Notes: generated by a model from the sequence alone, not told the origin. A stretch of 64,000 nucleotides of DNA from an uncultured Planctomycetota bacterium (GCA_903901045.1 CAIUPP010000088.1:39488-103487), one strand, 5' to 3'. Shown: positions 24,962-35,344, numbered from the stretch's first letter. Program-made: numbers and translations.

Positions 24962-25336
24962 ATGGCCATGACAATCAAGCTCAAGCGCGCCTACGACGCG
25001 CCGGCCGCCCGCGACGGGGTGCGGGTGCTCGTGGATCGGCTCTGGCCGCGTGGCGTCAGCAAGGAGCGACTCCACGTGGCCCACTGGATGCGCGACGTAG
25101 CGCCCACGACTGAATTGCGCCAATGGTTCCAGCATGACCCGGCCAAGTGGCCCGAATTCCGAAAGCGATTTCTGGCGGAATTGGCCTCCCGGGACGCCGA
25201 ATTGCGCGAACTCCGGCAATTGGCGCGGAAGCGGGTTGTCACGCTGGTTTTCGCCGCTAGAGATGCAGAACAGTGCAACGCCACGGTGCTGAAGGAGTAC
25301 CTCGAATCCCACCCCGCCCGTAAGCCGCGGAGTTGA
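24962..25336 (+). CDS. DUF488 family protein
   Basis: IKLKRAYDAPAARDGVRVLVDRLWPRGVSKERL. Confidence 0.85.
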   Translation: MAMTIKLKRAYDAPAARDGVRVLVDRLWPRGVSKERLHVAHWMRDVAPTTELRQWFQHDPAKWPEFRKRFLAELASRDAELRELRQLARKRVVTLVFAARDAEQCNATVLKEYLESHPARKPRS

Positions 25337-25441
25337 ACGGTAACGCGGCAGAAGGACTCATTTGCACCCCAATTTCCGCTCTTGCGCAACCCGGCGGTCC
25401 GCTTGCGCACTTTTGGCGCAGAGCCTAGTAAAAATGGGGGT

Positions 25442-25473
25442 TTGACAGACCCGCGCCGTCCTATGCTATAATC
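25442..25473 (+). promoter_or_regulatory. Sigma70-like promoter
   Basis: TTGACA-N19-TATAAT upstream of FHA-HD-GYP gene. Confidence 0.55.
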
Positions 25474-25552
25474 CTGGCATTCATGGCCCTACATCAGTGA
25501 TTAGCACTCCTATGTTGGAGTGTCTCAAGTCCATGTTGCCTGCAGGGATGAC

Positions 25553-27106
25553 ATGAAGACAGAGCTGGTCGCGCTCAAAGGAAAGCTCTACGCCAAGACG
25601 TTCCAGCTTGAGCCGGGCCAGTGTGTCGTCATCGGGCGGGGCGACGATGTGGATATCCAGATCCTTGACTACGGCCTGTCCCGCCATCATTGCAGCATGG
25701 AGCGCCAGGGAGACGTCTTCTTCCTCAATGACCTCGCCAGCCGCAACGGCACCTGGGTCAACGACCGCCGCATTACCCGCGAGCAACTCCAACCCGGCGA
25801 CCGCGTGCGCATCGGGGGGATGGATTTCGAGTTTCGCTGCGGGCCGGACCGCCGCCATATCAACGCCGACCTGATCGCCGCCGTCCCGGAAGGCCCCCAG
25901 GCCTCCCTCAAGGAGCGCGTCAACCTGGACGACAGCGACCTGATGGAACTTTCCTCCAAGTTCCAGAGCATGGAAAATTACCGCCGCATGCAGCGGGACC
26001 TGGCCACCATCTACCGCATCGGCAACCTGATCAGCGGCGAGGCGGACCTTCCGAGCCTTTACACCCGCATTCTGGAAGTGATCCTCGGCGTGGTCAATGC
26101 CGACCGCGGCTTCCTACTGCTCTCCAATGCCGATGGCAAGCTGGAACCTGTCGCCCATCGCGAAAAGTCCGCCGGGGGCGGCGCCGCCGGCATGGAGTTC
26201 AGCCGCACCATCGTCGATGAGTCCTTCCACGAGCGCACCTCCATCATCCGCGCCAACGCCCTCGAAGATGCCCGCTACGGGCATGCGCAGAGCGTCCTGA
26301 TGCAGAACATCCACTCCGTCCTCTGCGCTCCCATCGAAACCCCCGACCGGACGATCGGCGTGATCTACGTGGACACCGTCGCGCAATCCGAGGTGTTCAT
26401 GAAGCACGACCTCGAACTGCTGGTCGCCATCGGCAAGCAGGCGGGCATTGCCATTCAGCGCGTCCATCTCTCCGATCACCTGCGCAAAATGCTGCGCGGC
26501 ACCGTGCGCGCCCTCGCGGCCGCGATCGAAGCCAAGGATGATTACACGCGCGGCCATTCCGAGCGCGTGACGGCGTATTCCCTCCAGATCGGCTCGATGA
26601 TGCAGGTCAATCAGCCGCAGATGCAGGTGCTCGAACTGGCCGGCTTCCTTCACGACGTGGGGAAGATCGGCGTGCCCGAGAACATCCTGCGCAAGGCCGG
26701 CCCGCTGACCCAGGAGGAGTACGAGATCGTCAAGCAGCACGCCCGCCTCGGCGCCAACATCGTGCGCAATATCGAGGGGGCCGACGAGATCGCCGAGGCC
26801 GTGCTCCACCATCACGAGCGATGGGACGGCAAGGGTTATCCCGACGCGCTGCCGCAGAACAAGGTGGGGGTCCTGGCGCGCATCCTGACGGTGGCCGACG
26901 CGTTCGACGCCATGAGCAGCCGCCGCCCCTACCGTGACAAACTGGCGCGAGAGAAAGTGCTCAACACGCTGCGCGAGGCCGCCGGGGCGCAGTTCGACCC
27001 GATGGTCGTCGAGGCCTTCCTGCGCGTGGCCGAGAACGACGAGGGAGTGGAGGAACTCGAAAAGATCTCCTCCACCGAAAAGGCGCTGCCGAAAGTTGCG
27101 GGGTAA
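25553..27106 (+). CDS. FHA-GAF-HD-GYP signalling protein (putative c-di-GMP phosphodiesterase)
   Basis: FHA SRNGTWVN; GAF-like middle; HD-GYP HDVGKIG...HHERWDGKGYP. Confidence 0.88.
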   Translation: MKTELVALKGKLYAKTFQLEPGQCVVIGRGDDVDIQILDYGLSRHHCSMERQGDVFFLNDLASRNGTWVNDRRITREQLQPGDRVRIGGMDFEFRCGPDRRHINADLIAAVPEGPQASLKERVNLDDSDLMELSSKFQSMENYRRMQRDLATIYRIGNLISGEADLPSLYTRILEVILGVVNADRGFLLLSNADGKLEPVAHREKSAGGGAAGMEFSRTIVDESFHERTSIIRANALEDARYGHAQSVLMQNIHSVLCAPIETPDRTIGVIYVDTVAQSEVFMKHDLELLVAIGKQAGIAIQRVHLSDHLRKMLRGTVRALAAAIEAKDDYTRGHSERVTAYSLQIGSMMQVNQPQMQVLELAGFLHDVGKIGVPENILRKAGPLTQEEYEIVKQHARLGANIVRNIEGADEIAEAVLHHHERWDGKGYPDALPQNKVGVLARILTVADAFDAMSSRRPYRDKLAREKVLNTLREAAGAQFDPMVVEAFLRVAENDEGVEELEKISSTEKALPKVAG

Positions 27107-27215
27107 CGGAGCGCCGAGGCCGCACCTGCCCGGTCCGCCGGTTCCGGCGGGTCCGTTAGAACAAACGTTCAGGCACGCGAGGGGTTCTTGCGTGTCATCA
27201 GCTTAAGGATGCAGG

Positions 27216-29864
27216 ATGAGATTCTTCTTACTGTTCGCCGCCGCGCTACTTTTTCCGCTGTGGGCGCGCGCCGCCACGCCCGAACGTTTCGGCGAACGCA
27301 ACGCCACGATCTATGTCTCGGCCCAGGATATTTCCCGCTGGTCTGAGAATGGCGCCACGGTGTTCCATCTCAAGCGCGAGGTGAAGATATACCAGGGGCT
27401 CACGGCCCTGACCGCTCCCGAAGCGATGGCCTGGTTCCAGGAAGCCCCGGTCGACTCGATCGCCGCGGGGACCCTGGTGGTTTACGTGGCCACGGGAAAG
27501 ATCGCGACGGACGGCGTCGAGCGCGAGCTGAAATCGGCCGCGCTGTTCCAGTCCGCCCCCACGCGCGGGATGGTGCTGAAAGGCACCCTCGCCGCCGCCG
27601 GCGACGCCCCCACCGACGTCGCGTTTCTAATCGCCGCAGAGGCTTTCCGTCGCGACGAAACGGTCGACCTGCCGGCGTCAAAGAAGAGGGACAACGTTCT
27701 CGAACTGGTCCGTCCCTCCGCCGAGGACATCTCCGTCTCCGAGTTGCAGAATGGAAACGCCATCATCACCCTCCGCGGCAACGCCCAGATTGCCGGCGAT
27801 AACCTCCTCGTCAAGGCGGACACCATCCGCGCGCGCGTGGTCAGCGCCGAGGTGCCCTCCGGCAAAACGGAGTACCGGCTGCGAAGCATCTATGCCGAGG
27901 GCGCCGTCGAGGTGCACCGCGACACGGAAGAAATCGTGGCCCAATCGCTGTACATGGACCTGCCCAATCAGACCGGGCTGGCGCTGGATGCGCGCGTACG
28001 CGGGACCACCGGCGCCCTGGGCCTCCCGGCCCAGTTCCATGCCGGGGCCGTGCGGCAGATGAGCCAGTACCGCTTTGCTCTCGAAGGGGGAGGCTATTTC
28101 ACCACCTCCACCTTCGCCGACCCGCACTACCGAGTGCAGGGCAGGGACGTCGAAGTGGTCAGCGGCGAACGCGCCCCCGAATCCCCCGGCGACAAGGCTC
28201 AGCCCAGCATGGTCGCTTCCTCCCACCATAACGTCTTCTACGTCGGCTCGGTCCCCGTCATGTACTGGCCGTACATGGCCAAGGATCTGCGCAACGGCGC
28301 TTTCCTCCTCTCCTCGGTGGAGGTCGGCCTGTCGGGCGGGTTGGGCGCGTACCTGCGCCTGAGCTGGGACTTGTACGACCTCTTCTACTACACGAGCAAG
28401 AACAGCTCGCTTTCGCTCCTGACCGACTACTATGTCGGCCGCGGGCCGGGCATCGGGCTGGATTTCCGCTACCACAACTCGGACCGGCGCGGCTGGATGC
28501 GCGCCTACTACGTGCATGACGAAGGGCAGACCGACGAGTCGGGCATCCCCACCCCCCAGGTGGACCGCGGCGAGTTCACCGTCCAGGACCGCGAGTTCCT
28601 CAGCGACAGCCTGCGCCTCGACGTCGAGGTGGGCTACCTCAGCGACTGGCACTTCCTGCACATGTATGACCTGAAGGATCTCGATACGCAGAAGGACCGC
28701 GAAACCGAGCTCTTCCTGCGGAACGTCTCCGACAACGAGATGGCGACCCTGATGGTCCGCGAACGCGTCAACGATTTCCAGAACGCCGAAGACCGCGAGG
28801 GGGGCTCCTGGCATGTCTATGCCGACCAGATCGGCGATTCCCCCCTGGTCTGGACGATGCACACCGACCTGTCCCGCGTGCGCCTGCGGCAGGATGACAG
28901 CCTGGACCTGCCCAGTTCACCCGCGGTAGGCCGCTTCGACACGGCGCACGAGGTGAGCCTCCCCTTCATGGTCGGAACCATCCGCCTCGCCCCCTACTTG
29001 TGGGAGGATGCCACCGCCTACACGCGGACCATCGATGACACCGGCGCCACCGCGCGCCTCGCCAGCGGCGCCGGGTTCCGGGCGGGCACCAATTTCTACC
29101 GCACATTCGACAGCCAGAGCGAATGGCTCGGCATCGACGGCCTGCGCCATGTCGTCACCCCCGTCCTCGACCTCAAGGACATTTACGCTGTCACCAAGTC
29201 CCCCTCCCAGATCGTCCAGAACGACGAACTGGATGCCGTGGAGCGGGCGACATCGGTCACCCTCTCCGTGCGCAACCGCCTGCAGACCCACCGCTTCATC
29301 AACGGCGAGCGCACGCTCGTCGACTTCCTGGTGGCCGATATGGGCTATACCGACCTGCTGAACGGGCACTTCCCGAACACGCAGGCATCCAGCCATGCGG
29401 ACTTGAGCGTCACCTGGCAGGCCAGCGAGAACATCAAGTTGAGCAGCGAGGACAACCGGTACAATACCGACCAGCACCGCCTGGACGCCGCCAACGCGGA
29501 ATTGAGCCTGTACTTCTGGAAGCCCTTCATGCTGGATCTGCTCTACAAGTACTACGTCGAGGCGAATACCGCGGGCGCGCCGATTCATTCGGTGATTTCC
29601 CCCAGCCTCTCCTACCAACCCATCTACAGCCGCTGGAAAATCGAGTTACAGACCAACTACGACCTCAAGGCCAGCAAGGGGAACGGCCACAAACTGGGCA
29701 CCGGGCTGTTCCTCACGCGCCAGCTTGAGGACTGGGCCGTTCGCTTCGGGATACAACTGAACCAGGGGACGGGGAATCAGTCCGTCTTCTCCTTCAGCAT
29801 CCAGACCCCGGGGTCGCACCGCAACGATCATCCCTATACCATGACCAGCCCCTTCTATTACTGA
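27216..29864 (+). CDS. lptD: LPS-assembly protein LptD-like
   Basis: Signal peptide, OstA-like N-terminus, VPVMYWPYMAKDLR and beta-strand-rich C-terminus. Confidence 0.75.
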   Translation: MRFFLLFAAALLFPLWARAATPERFGERNATIYVSAQDISRWSENGATVFHLKREVKIYQGLTALTAPEAMAWFQEAPVDSIAAGTLVVYVATGKIATDGVERELKSAALFQSAPTRGMVLKGTLAAAGDAPTDVAFLIAAEAFRRDETVDLPASKKRDNVLELVRPSAEDISVSELQNGNAIITLRGNAQIAGDNLLVKADTIRARVVSAEVPSGKTEYRLRSIYAEGAVEVHRDTEEIVAQSLYMDLPNQTGLALDARVRGTTGALGLPAQFHAGAVRQMSQYRFALEGGGYFTTSTFADPHYRVQGRDVEVVSGERAPESPGDKAQPSMVASSHHNVFYVGSVPVMYWPYMAKDLRNGAFLLSSVEVGLSGGLGAYLRLSWDLYDLFYYTSKNSSLSLLTDYYVGRGPGIGLDFRYHNSDRRGWMRAYYVHDEGQTDESGIPTPQVDRGEFTVQDREFLSDSLRLDVEVGYLSDWHFLHMYDLKDLDTQKDRETELFLRNVSDNEMATLMVRERVNDFQNAEDREGGSWHVYADQIGDSPLVWTMHTDLSRVRLRQDDSLDLPSSPAVGRFDTAHEVSLPFMVGTIRLAPYLWEDATAYTRTIDDTGATARLASGAGFRAGTNFYRTFDSQSEWLGIDGLRHVVTPVLDLKDIYAVTKSPSQIVQNDELDAVERATSVTLSVRNRLQTHRFINGERTLVDFLVADMGYTDLLNGHFPNTQASSHADLSVTWQASENIKLSSEDNRYNTDQHRLDAANAELSLYFWKPFMLDLLYKYYVEANTAGAPIHSVISPSLSYQPIYSRWKIELQTNYDLKASKGNGHKLGTGLFLTRQLEDWAVRFGIQLNQGTGNQSVFSFSIQTPGSHRNDHPYTMTSPFYY

Positions 29865-29880
29865 ACGGAGCGTGACGGCG

Positions 29881-30378
29881 ATGAAGACGATCATCTATCC
29901 CGGCACCTTTGATCCGGTGACGCTGGGGCACCTCGACGTGATTGCCCGCGCCGCGCGGCTCTTCGAGCGCGTGGTCGTCGGCGTGGGAGACAACCCCGCC
30001 AAGGACGCCCTCTTCACGCAGAAGGAGCGAGTCGAGTTGATCCGCCAGGAAGCGGCGCACCTGCCGAACGTGACGGTCAAGGGATTCAACGGGCTGGTGG
30101 TCGAGTTTGCCCGCGCCGAACAGACCACCCTGATCCTGCGCGGCATCCGCACCGTCGCCGACCTGGAATACGAAGTGCAGATGGCGTTCGCCAACCGCGC
30201 CTGCGCCCAGGTGGAGACCCTCTTCATCGCGCCCAGCCCCGCCTTCGCCAGCGTCAACGCACGCTTCATCAAGGAGATCGCCGCCATGGGTGGCAACGTG
30301 GAGGGGATGGTCTCCCCCGCCGTGCGCGACCGCTTGCTGGCCCGTTACGGGAGCGCGCGCCCGGGGAGCAAACCGTGA
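29881..30378 (+). CDS. coaD: Phosphopantetheine adenylyltransferase
   Basis: MKTIIYPGTFDPVTLGHLDVIARAARLF...FIKEIAAMGGNVEGMV. Confidence 0.95.
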   Translation: MKTIIYPGTFDPVTLGHLDVIARAARLFERVVVGVGDNPAKDALFTQKERVELIRQEAAHLPNVTVKGFNGLVVEFARAEQTTLILRGIRTVADLEYEVQMAFANRACAQVETLFIAPSPAFASVNARFIKEIAAMGGNVEGMVSPAVRDRLLARYGSARPGSKP

Positions 30379-31172
30379 GCCTGCGCGCCCTGCTTATCGG
30401 AGACATCGTCGGCAACCCCGGCCGCGGCATCATCGTCAAGAAACTCAAGCCCTACCGGCAGAAGATGTCCGTGGATTTCTGCATCGCCAACGCCGAGAAC
30501 GCCTCCGGCGGCTCCGGACTCACCCAGGCGAACGCCCGGGAACTCCTCGGCGCCGGCGTGGACGTCATCACCATGGGCGACCACGTCTGGAAGCGCAAAG
30601 AGATCATCCCGATGATGGAGAACGAGCCGCGCGTCCTCCGCCCGCACAACTACTCCCCGCTGGCCGCCGGGGCGGGCTTTGGGGTGTACACGCTTCCCTC
30701 CGGCGTGAAGATCGGCGTGATGAACCTGCTGGGGCGCGTTTTCCTGAAGCCGGTGGATTGCCCCTTCCGCACCGGCGACGAGGCGCTGCGCCAACTCGCC
30801 GCGCAGACCCGCAACATCTTCGTGGATTTCCACGCCGAGGCGACGGCGGAGAAGATCGCCTTCGGCTGGCACGTGGATGGCCGCGTCACATGCGTCTTCG
30901 GCACCCACACGCACGTGCAGACCGCCGACGAGCGCGTGCTGCCCAAAGGCACCGCCTTCACCTGCGACGTGGGGATGACCGGGCCGTACGATTCCGTCCT
31001 GGGCCGCCGCACCGACCGCGTGCTGCAGGCCACGCTGACGCAGATGCCTTTCCCATTCGACGTGGCCACCGGCGACGTGCGCCTCAGCGGCGCCCTGGTG
31101 TCGTTCGACGAAACCACGGGCCGCGCGCTGGCCATCGAACGCGTCCACCTGCGTGAGGATCAGGAGCTATGA
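30375..31172 (+). CDS. ymdB: YmdB-family metallophosphoesterase
   Basis: LIGDIVGNPGRGIIVKKL...NAENASGGSGLT...GTHTHVQTADERVLPKGTAFTCDVGMTGP. Confidence 0.9.
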   Translation: MSLRALLIGDIVGNPGRGIIVKKLKPYRQKMSVDFCIANAENASGGSGLTQANARELLGAGVDVITMGDHVWKRKEIIPMMENEPRVLRPHNYSPLAAGAGFGVYTLPSGVKIGVMNLLGRVFLKPVDCPFRTGDEALRQLAAQTRNIFVDFHAEATAEKIAFGWHVDGRVTCVFGTHTHVQTADERVLPKGTAFTCDVGMTGPYDSVLGRRTDRVLQATLTQMPFPFDVATGDVRLSGALVSFDETTGRALAIERVHLREDQEL

Positions 31173-32428
31173 GCCGCGGCACCGGGTACCTCGATTTCTC
31201 TCCCGCCCCCCGCCGCGCCGCCGACGGCTCTCCCATCTACACCGTCACCGAGCTCACCCGCGAAATCCGCAACGCGCTCGAACGCCACATCGGCACGGCA
31301 TGGGTCACCGGCGAAATCGCCAACTTGCGCCAGCCGGCCTCGGGGCATTGCTACTTCACCATCAAGGATGAGTCCTCGCAGTTGAGCGCGGTGATGTGGC
31401 GCACCATGGCCGAGGTGCTCCCCTTCGAGATCAAAGACGGCATCTCCGTCATCGTGCATGGCGAAATCAGCGTCTACGAGCCGCGCGGACAGTACCAGAT
31501 GGTCGTGCGGCGACTCGAGCCGCTGGGCGTCGGCCCGCTGCAACTGGCCTTCCTGCAACTGCGCGACCGCCTGGCGAAAGAGGGGCTGTTCGACCCGGAT
31601 CGCAAGCGCTCCCTGCCTGCTCTTCCGCAACTGATCGCCATCGTCACCTCCCCCACCGGCGCGGCGATTCAGGACATGATCAAGACGATTCAGACCCGCT
31701 ACCCCCCCGCGCGCATCCTCCTCTGCCCCGCGCGCGTGCAGGGCGCCGAGGCCGCCGCGGAGATCGCCGAGGCCATCCGCATGGTCAACCGGCACGGACA
31801 GGCCGACGTGCTGATCGTCGGGCGCGGCGGCGGCAGCCTGGAGGACCTCTGGGCCTTCAACGAAGAGGTGGTCGCGCGCGCCATCGCCGCGTCGAAAATC
31901 CCCGTCGTCTCCGCCGTCGGGCATGAGACGGATGTCACCATCTCCGATTTCGTCGCCGACGTCCGCGCCCTCACCCCCACCGACGCCGGCAACCTCGTGG
32001 TTCCCGAAATGCGCCAGCTTCTCCTCGACCTCTCCAGCTCCCGCGCGCGGCTGGCAGGCTCCCTCACCGGGATGCTCCAGACCACGCGCCAGCGGCTCGA
32101 CGGCCTCGCGCGCCACTTCCATCCGCGCCACGCCACGGAGATGATCCGCCGCCAGGAGCAGCGCATGGATGACCTCTGCCAGCAACTCCTGCGCAACTCC
32201 CGGCACCTGCTGGACCTCCAGAAGCATCGCCTCCAGGGGGCCTCCGGACGCCTCGAATCCCTCAGCCCGCTCCGGGTGCTCGCGCGCGGGTACAGCGTCA
32301 CGCTCGAAAAGAACGGAAAAGTGCTGAAAGAGGCCTCCCGGCTCAAGCCGGGCGACCGCGTCCGCACCCGCTTGTGGCGCGGATCGTTTGATTCCACCGT
32401 CGAAACCGTGCAAGATACGCAGGACTGA
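31169..32428 (+). CDS. xseA: Exodeoxyribonuclease VII large subunit
   Basis: YTVTELTREIRNALERHIGTAWVTGEIANLRQPASGHCYFTIKDESSQLSAVMWR. Confidence 0.95.
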   Translation: MSRGTGYLDFSPAPRRAADGSPIYTVTELTREIRNALERHIGTAWVTGEIANLRQPASGHCYFTIKDESSQLSAVMWRTMAEVLPFEIKDGISVIVHGEISVYEPRGQYQMVVRRLEPLGVGPLQLAFLQLRDRLAKEGLFDPDRKRSLPALPQLIAIVTSPTGAAIQDMIKTIQTRYPPARILLCPARVQGAEAAAEIAEAIRMVNRHGQADVLIVGRGGGSLEDLWAFNEEVVARAIAASKIPVVSAVGHETDVTISDFVADVRALTPTDAGNLVVPEMRQLLLDLSSSRARLAGSLTGMLQTTRQRLDGLARHFHPRHATEMIRRQEQRMDDLCQQLLRNSRHLLDLQKHRLQGASGRLESLSPLRVLARGYSVTLEKNGKVLKEASRLKPGDRVRTRLWRGSFDSTVETVQDTQD

Positions 32429-32448
32429 AGACCCCGAAGGGAGAACCC

Positions 32449-32718
32449 ATGGCACGAAGCGCCGGAAAAGCAAAGTTCGAAGAGTCCCTCGCGCGGCTGG
32501 AGCAGATGCTGGAGGAGCTTGAGAGCGGGCGCTTGACCCTCGACGAGTCACTTGCTAGATATGAGGAAGGGGTCAAGGCGCTCAAGAAATGCTACGAAGT
32601 GCTTCGGGACGCGGAGAAACGCGTCGAGCTCTTGATCAAGACCGAGGATGACCAGTTGGACACGGCGCCGTTCGAGCCCGAGCCCTCCTCCGAGCAGGAA
32701 ACCGCCGATGGGAAGTAA
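32449..32718 (+). CDS. xseB: Exodeoxyribonuclease VII small subunit
   Basis: KFEESLARLEQMLEELESGRLTLDESLARYEEGVKALKKCYE. Confidence 0.94.
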   Translation: MARSAGKAKFEESLARLEQMLEELESGRLTLDESLARYEEGVKALKKCYEVLRDAEKRVELLIKTEDDQLDTAPFEPEPSSEQETADGK

Positions 32719-32737
32719 GCGAGCCAAGACAGCCGGG

Positions 32738-33577
32738 ATGAAGCCCCAGGTGCTCATCCTGGCGAATTTCGCAAAGCATGGCGTGGCCGACGCCGCCGCC
32801 CTGATCGAGGCGCGCCTCTCCGACCGCTATCGCCTCGCGCGGCGCGACCTCTCCGAGCGCATCGAGAACGAGACCGTACGCGCCGCCTTCGGCATCGTCC
32901 TCGGCGGCGACGGCGCAATCCTCGCCGCCGCCCGGCGCGTCTCGAAAGCGGGCGTCCCGCTGCTGGGAGTGAACCTCGGCAAGCTCGGATTCCTCGCGGA
33001 GATCGGCCCGGCGGAGCTCGATGCAACGCTGGAGAAGCTGCTCCGCCATCTCCCCAGGCCGACCGAATACATGATGCTGCACGCCGAGGTGCGCCGCGCC
33101 GGACGCCTCATCCGCGGCTGCGCCGCCCTGAACGACGTGGTCATCTCGCGCGACTCCTTTTCGCGCGTCATCGGCATGCGCCTGTTCATCGACGGCGAGC
33201 ATGTGAACACCTTCATCGCCGACGGCCTCATCGTCTCCACCCCCATCGGCTCCACGGCGCACAGCCTCGCCGCCGGCGGGCCGATCCTGGCCCCCCATGC
33301 CAACTCCCTCGTGCTCACCTCGCTCTGCCCGCACACGCTGAGCAACCGCCCGCTGGTGATCGAGGACACCTCCATCGTGGAAGTCGAAGTCACCTCCGAT
33401 GCCGCCACGTTCGCCATGACCGCCGACGGGCAGGTGCTCGTCCCGCTGGCCAACGGCGACCGCGTGAAGTTCCGCCGCAACGACTGGCCCGTGCGCCTGT
33501 TGAAAGTCTCCGGACGCAGTTTCTTCCAGACCCTGCGCACCAAACTAGCCTGGGAAGGATCGCCCAAACATGCCTAA
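32738..33577 (+). CDS. nadK: NAD kinase
   Basis: VLGGDGAILAAARRV..GVPLLGVNLGKLGFLAEI; GSTAHSLAAGGPI. Confidence 0.92.
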   Translation: MKPQVLILANFAKHGVADAAALIEARLSDRYRLARRDLSERIENETVRAAFGIVLGGDGAILAAARRVSKAGVPLLGVNLGKLGFLAEIGPAELDATLEKLLRHLPRPTEYMMLHAEVRRAGRLIRGCAALNDVVISRDSFSRVIGMRLFIDGEHVNTFIADGLIVSTPIGSTAHSLAAGGPILAPHANSLVLTSLCPHTLSNRPLVIEDTSIVEVEVTSDAATFAMTADGQVLVPLANGDRVKFRRNDWPVRLLKVSGRSFFQTLRTKLAWEGSPKHA

Positions 33578-33773
33578 GATCCGCGTGCTCGAAAAGTACT
33601 GCAAAGGCTGCGGCCTCTGCGTTCCCGCCTGCCCCAAAAAAATCCTCTACCTCCCCGAGGAAGTCGACCGCCGCGGCGTGCACGTCGTCAAAGTCCACGC
33701 CGAAATCCCCTGCACCGCCTGCCTCAACTGCACCACCATGTGCCCCGACGCGGCGCTGGAGGTGGATGAGTGA
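33570..33773 (+). CDS. 4Fe-4S ferredoxin-like protein (KorD-like)
   Basis: CKGCGLCVPACPKKI...PCTACLNCTTMCPDAALEV. Confidence 0.85.
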   Translation: MPKIRVLEKYCKGCGLCVPACPKKILYLPEEVDRRGVHVVKVHAEIPCTACLNCTTMCPDAALEVDE

Positions 33774-33798
33774 GGTTCCCCACCACGGTGGGGAGAGA

Positions 33799-33843
33799 GT
33801 GCGGAGTGCAGAGTGCAGATTGCAGAGCGCAGAATGCAGAATG
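33799..33843. repeat. 7-bp tandem repeat (consensus tgcagag)
   Basis: gtgcgga gtgcaga gtgcaga ttgcaga gcgcaga atgcaga. Confidence 0.75.
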
Positions 33844-33981
33844 TCGTGCGCGGTACGCCGCGCACTCAGGGTGGAGCGCGCTGTCCCAGCGCGCTTGGCG
33901 AGCTATTCTCTTGTGAAGGCGAACGGCCCCTACGACACACACGCGGGCAAACAGTGACCGTCATGTATTCGTGAGCCTATC

Positions 33982-34656
33982 ATGCTAATCCTTCTTCACA
34001 CTGCGCCGTTGCCCGCCCTCATTGTCACAATCTCCGTCCTCGGCGCGGCGTTCGCCTGCGGCTTCTGGCCCCGTCGCGCTGAGCGGAAACGGCTGAATTC
34101 TATTGAGAAGTGGGCGCTCGAAAACGGACTCCATTTTACGAAGGATGGCCCTCAGCACCTGGTCATTCCCTGTCCCAGCGTCTTCTTCACCGACGGCGAC
34201 ATGTATGTTTACAACTTGACGCAGGGAGAATGGCACGGGCGCGAGTTCATGGGATTCGATTATTCCTGTCGCGTGGGTAAGGTGGGCTGTAGCCTGTCGG
34301 CCGTCGTGATTGGAAGCGACCGCCCTCTCAAGCATCTGTTCATCCGTCCCGAGGGAATCGCCGACCGCGTGTGGAAACCGTACGAGTCCGAGGAGCTCAA
34401 CTTCGAGTCGGCGCAGTTCAACAACGCGTTCTACGTGAGCGCGAACGACCGGAAGTGGGCGTACGATGTCATCCATCCCCGCATGATGGAGTTTCTCCTG
34501 TCCCAGCCGCGCTTCATGATCGCATTCGGCCCGAAGCACGTCATCGTCTTTCACGAGCGGATTTTCACCGTCCCCGAGTTCCAGCAGGCCGCTGAGCTTG
34601 CCAGCGGCATACTCGACCGGCTCCCGGAATACATCGGGGAGGAGAGCAAGGTGTAA
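33982..34656 (+). CDS. Hypothetical protein with N-terminal TM segment
   Basis: 224 aa ORF; hydrophobic N-terminus. Confidence 0.5.
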   Translation: MLILLHTAPLPALIVTISVLGAAFACGFWPRRAERKRLNSIEKWALENGLHFTKDGPQHLVIPCPSVFFTDGDMYVYNLTQGEWHGREFMGFDYSCRVGKVGCSLSAVVIGSDRPLKHLFIRPEGIADRVWKPYESEELNFESAQFNNAFYVSANDRKWAYDVIHPRMMEFLLSQPRFMIAFGPKHVIVFHERIFTVPEFQQAAELASGILDRLPEYIGEESKV

Positions 34657-34702
34657 GAAGTTACTGGTTTCTATGGATCTTTTTGCAGCAGGGCACACTC
34701 GA

Positions 34703-35302
34703 ATGAGCAAATCCATCCTGGTGATCATCGGAAGTCCGAAGAAGGAGGGCAACACCGCCGCGCTGGTGGAATGGTTCGCCGGGGCCGCGAGGGCGGGCGG
34801 GGCGGAGGTCGAGGTAATCAACGCGACAAAGCTCGAAACCAAGGTGAACGGCTGCCAGTCCTGCCGGGCATGCCAGAAACGCGCCGAGTACGGTTGCGTC
34901 TTCAACGACGGCGTGAAGCTGGCGCTTGATAAGATGATGGGCGCGGATGCCATCGTGATGGCGACGCCGCTTTATTTCTTTTCGGCCAGCGCGCAGATAA
35001 AGCACGTCTTCGACCGGATGTTCTCGCTTTACAAGTGGGACAACGCGACAAACACGATGAAGACGTGCCTCAAGGGCAAGATATTCGCGGTGATCGCAAG
35101 CGCCTACGAGGCCCAGGGGTTCGACGCGCTGGAACAGCCGTTCAAGATGACAGCCGAATATACCGGAATGAAGTACCTGTCGCTTCTGGTGCCCGACGCG
35201 GGTGTTTCCGGAGAGGTCAGGAAGAAACCGGGCGTCCGCGAAAAGGCGGAGGCATTCGGGAAGAGAATGGCCGCCATTGTGGCCGCCCCGCCCCCGCCAT
35301 AG
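34703..35302 (+). CDS. NADPH-dependent FMN reductase / iron-sulfur flavoprotein-like
   Basis: ILVIIGSPKKEGNTAALVEWFAGAA...CQSCRACQK...TPLYFFSASAQIKHVFDR. Confidence 0.85.
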   Translation: MSKSILVIIGSPKKEGNTAALVEWFAGAARAGGAEVEVINATKLETKVNGCQSCRACQKRAEYGCVFNDGVKLALDKMMGADAIVMATPLYFFSASAQIKHVFDRMFSLYKWDNATNTMKTCLKGKIFAVIASAYEAQGFDALEQPFKMTAEYTGMKYLSLLVPDAGVSGEVRKKPGVREKAEAFGKRMAAIVAAPPPP

Positions 35303-35344
35303 CGCGTCGCATCGGCAGGTGGGGAAAGCCACCTACCGTTTGCC

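Noticed and set aside
27678-28862. 394-aa minus-strand ORF
   Set aside because: Antisense shadow of lptD
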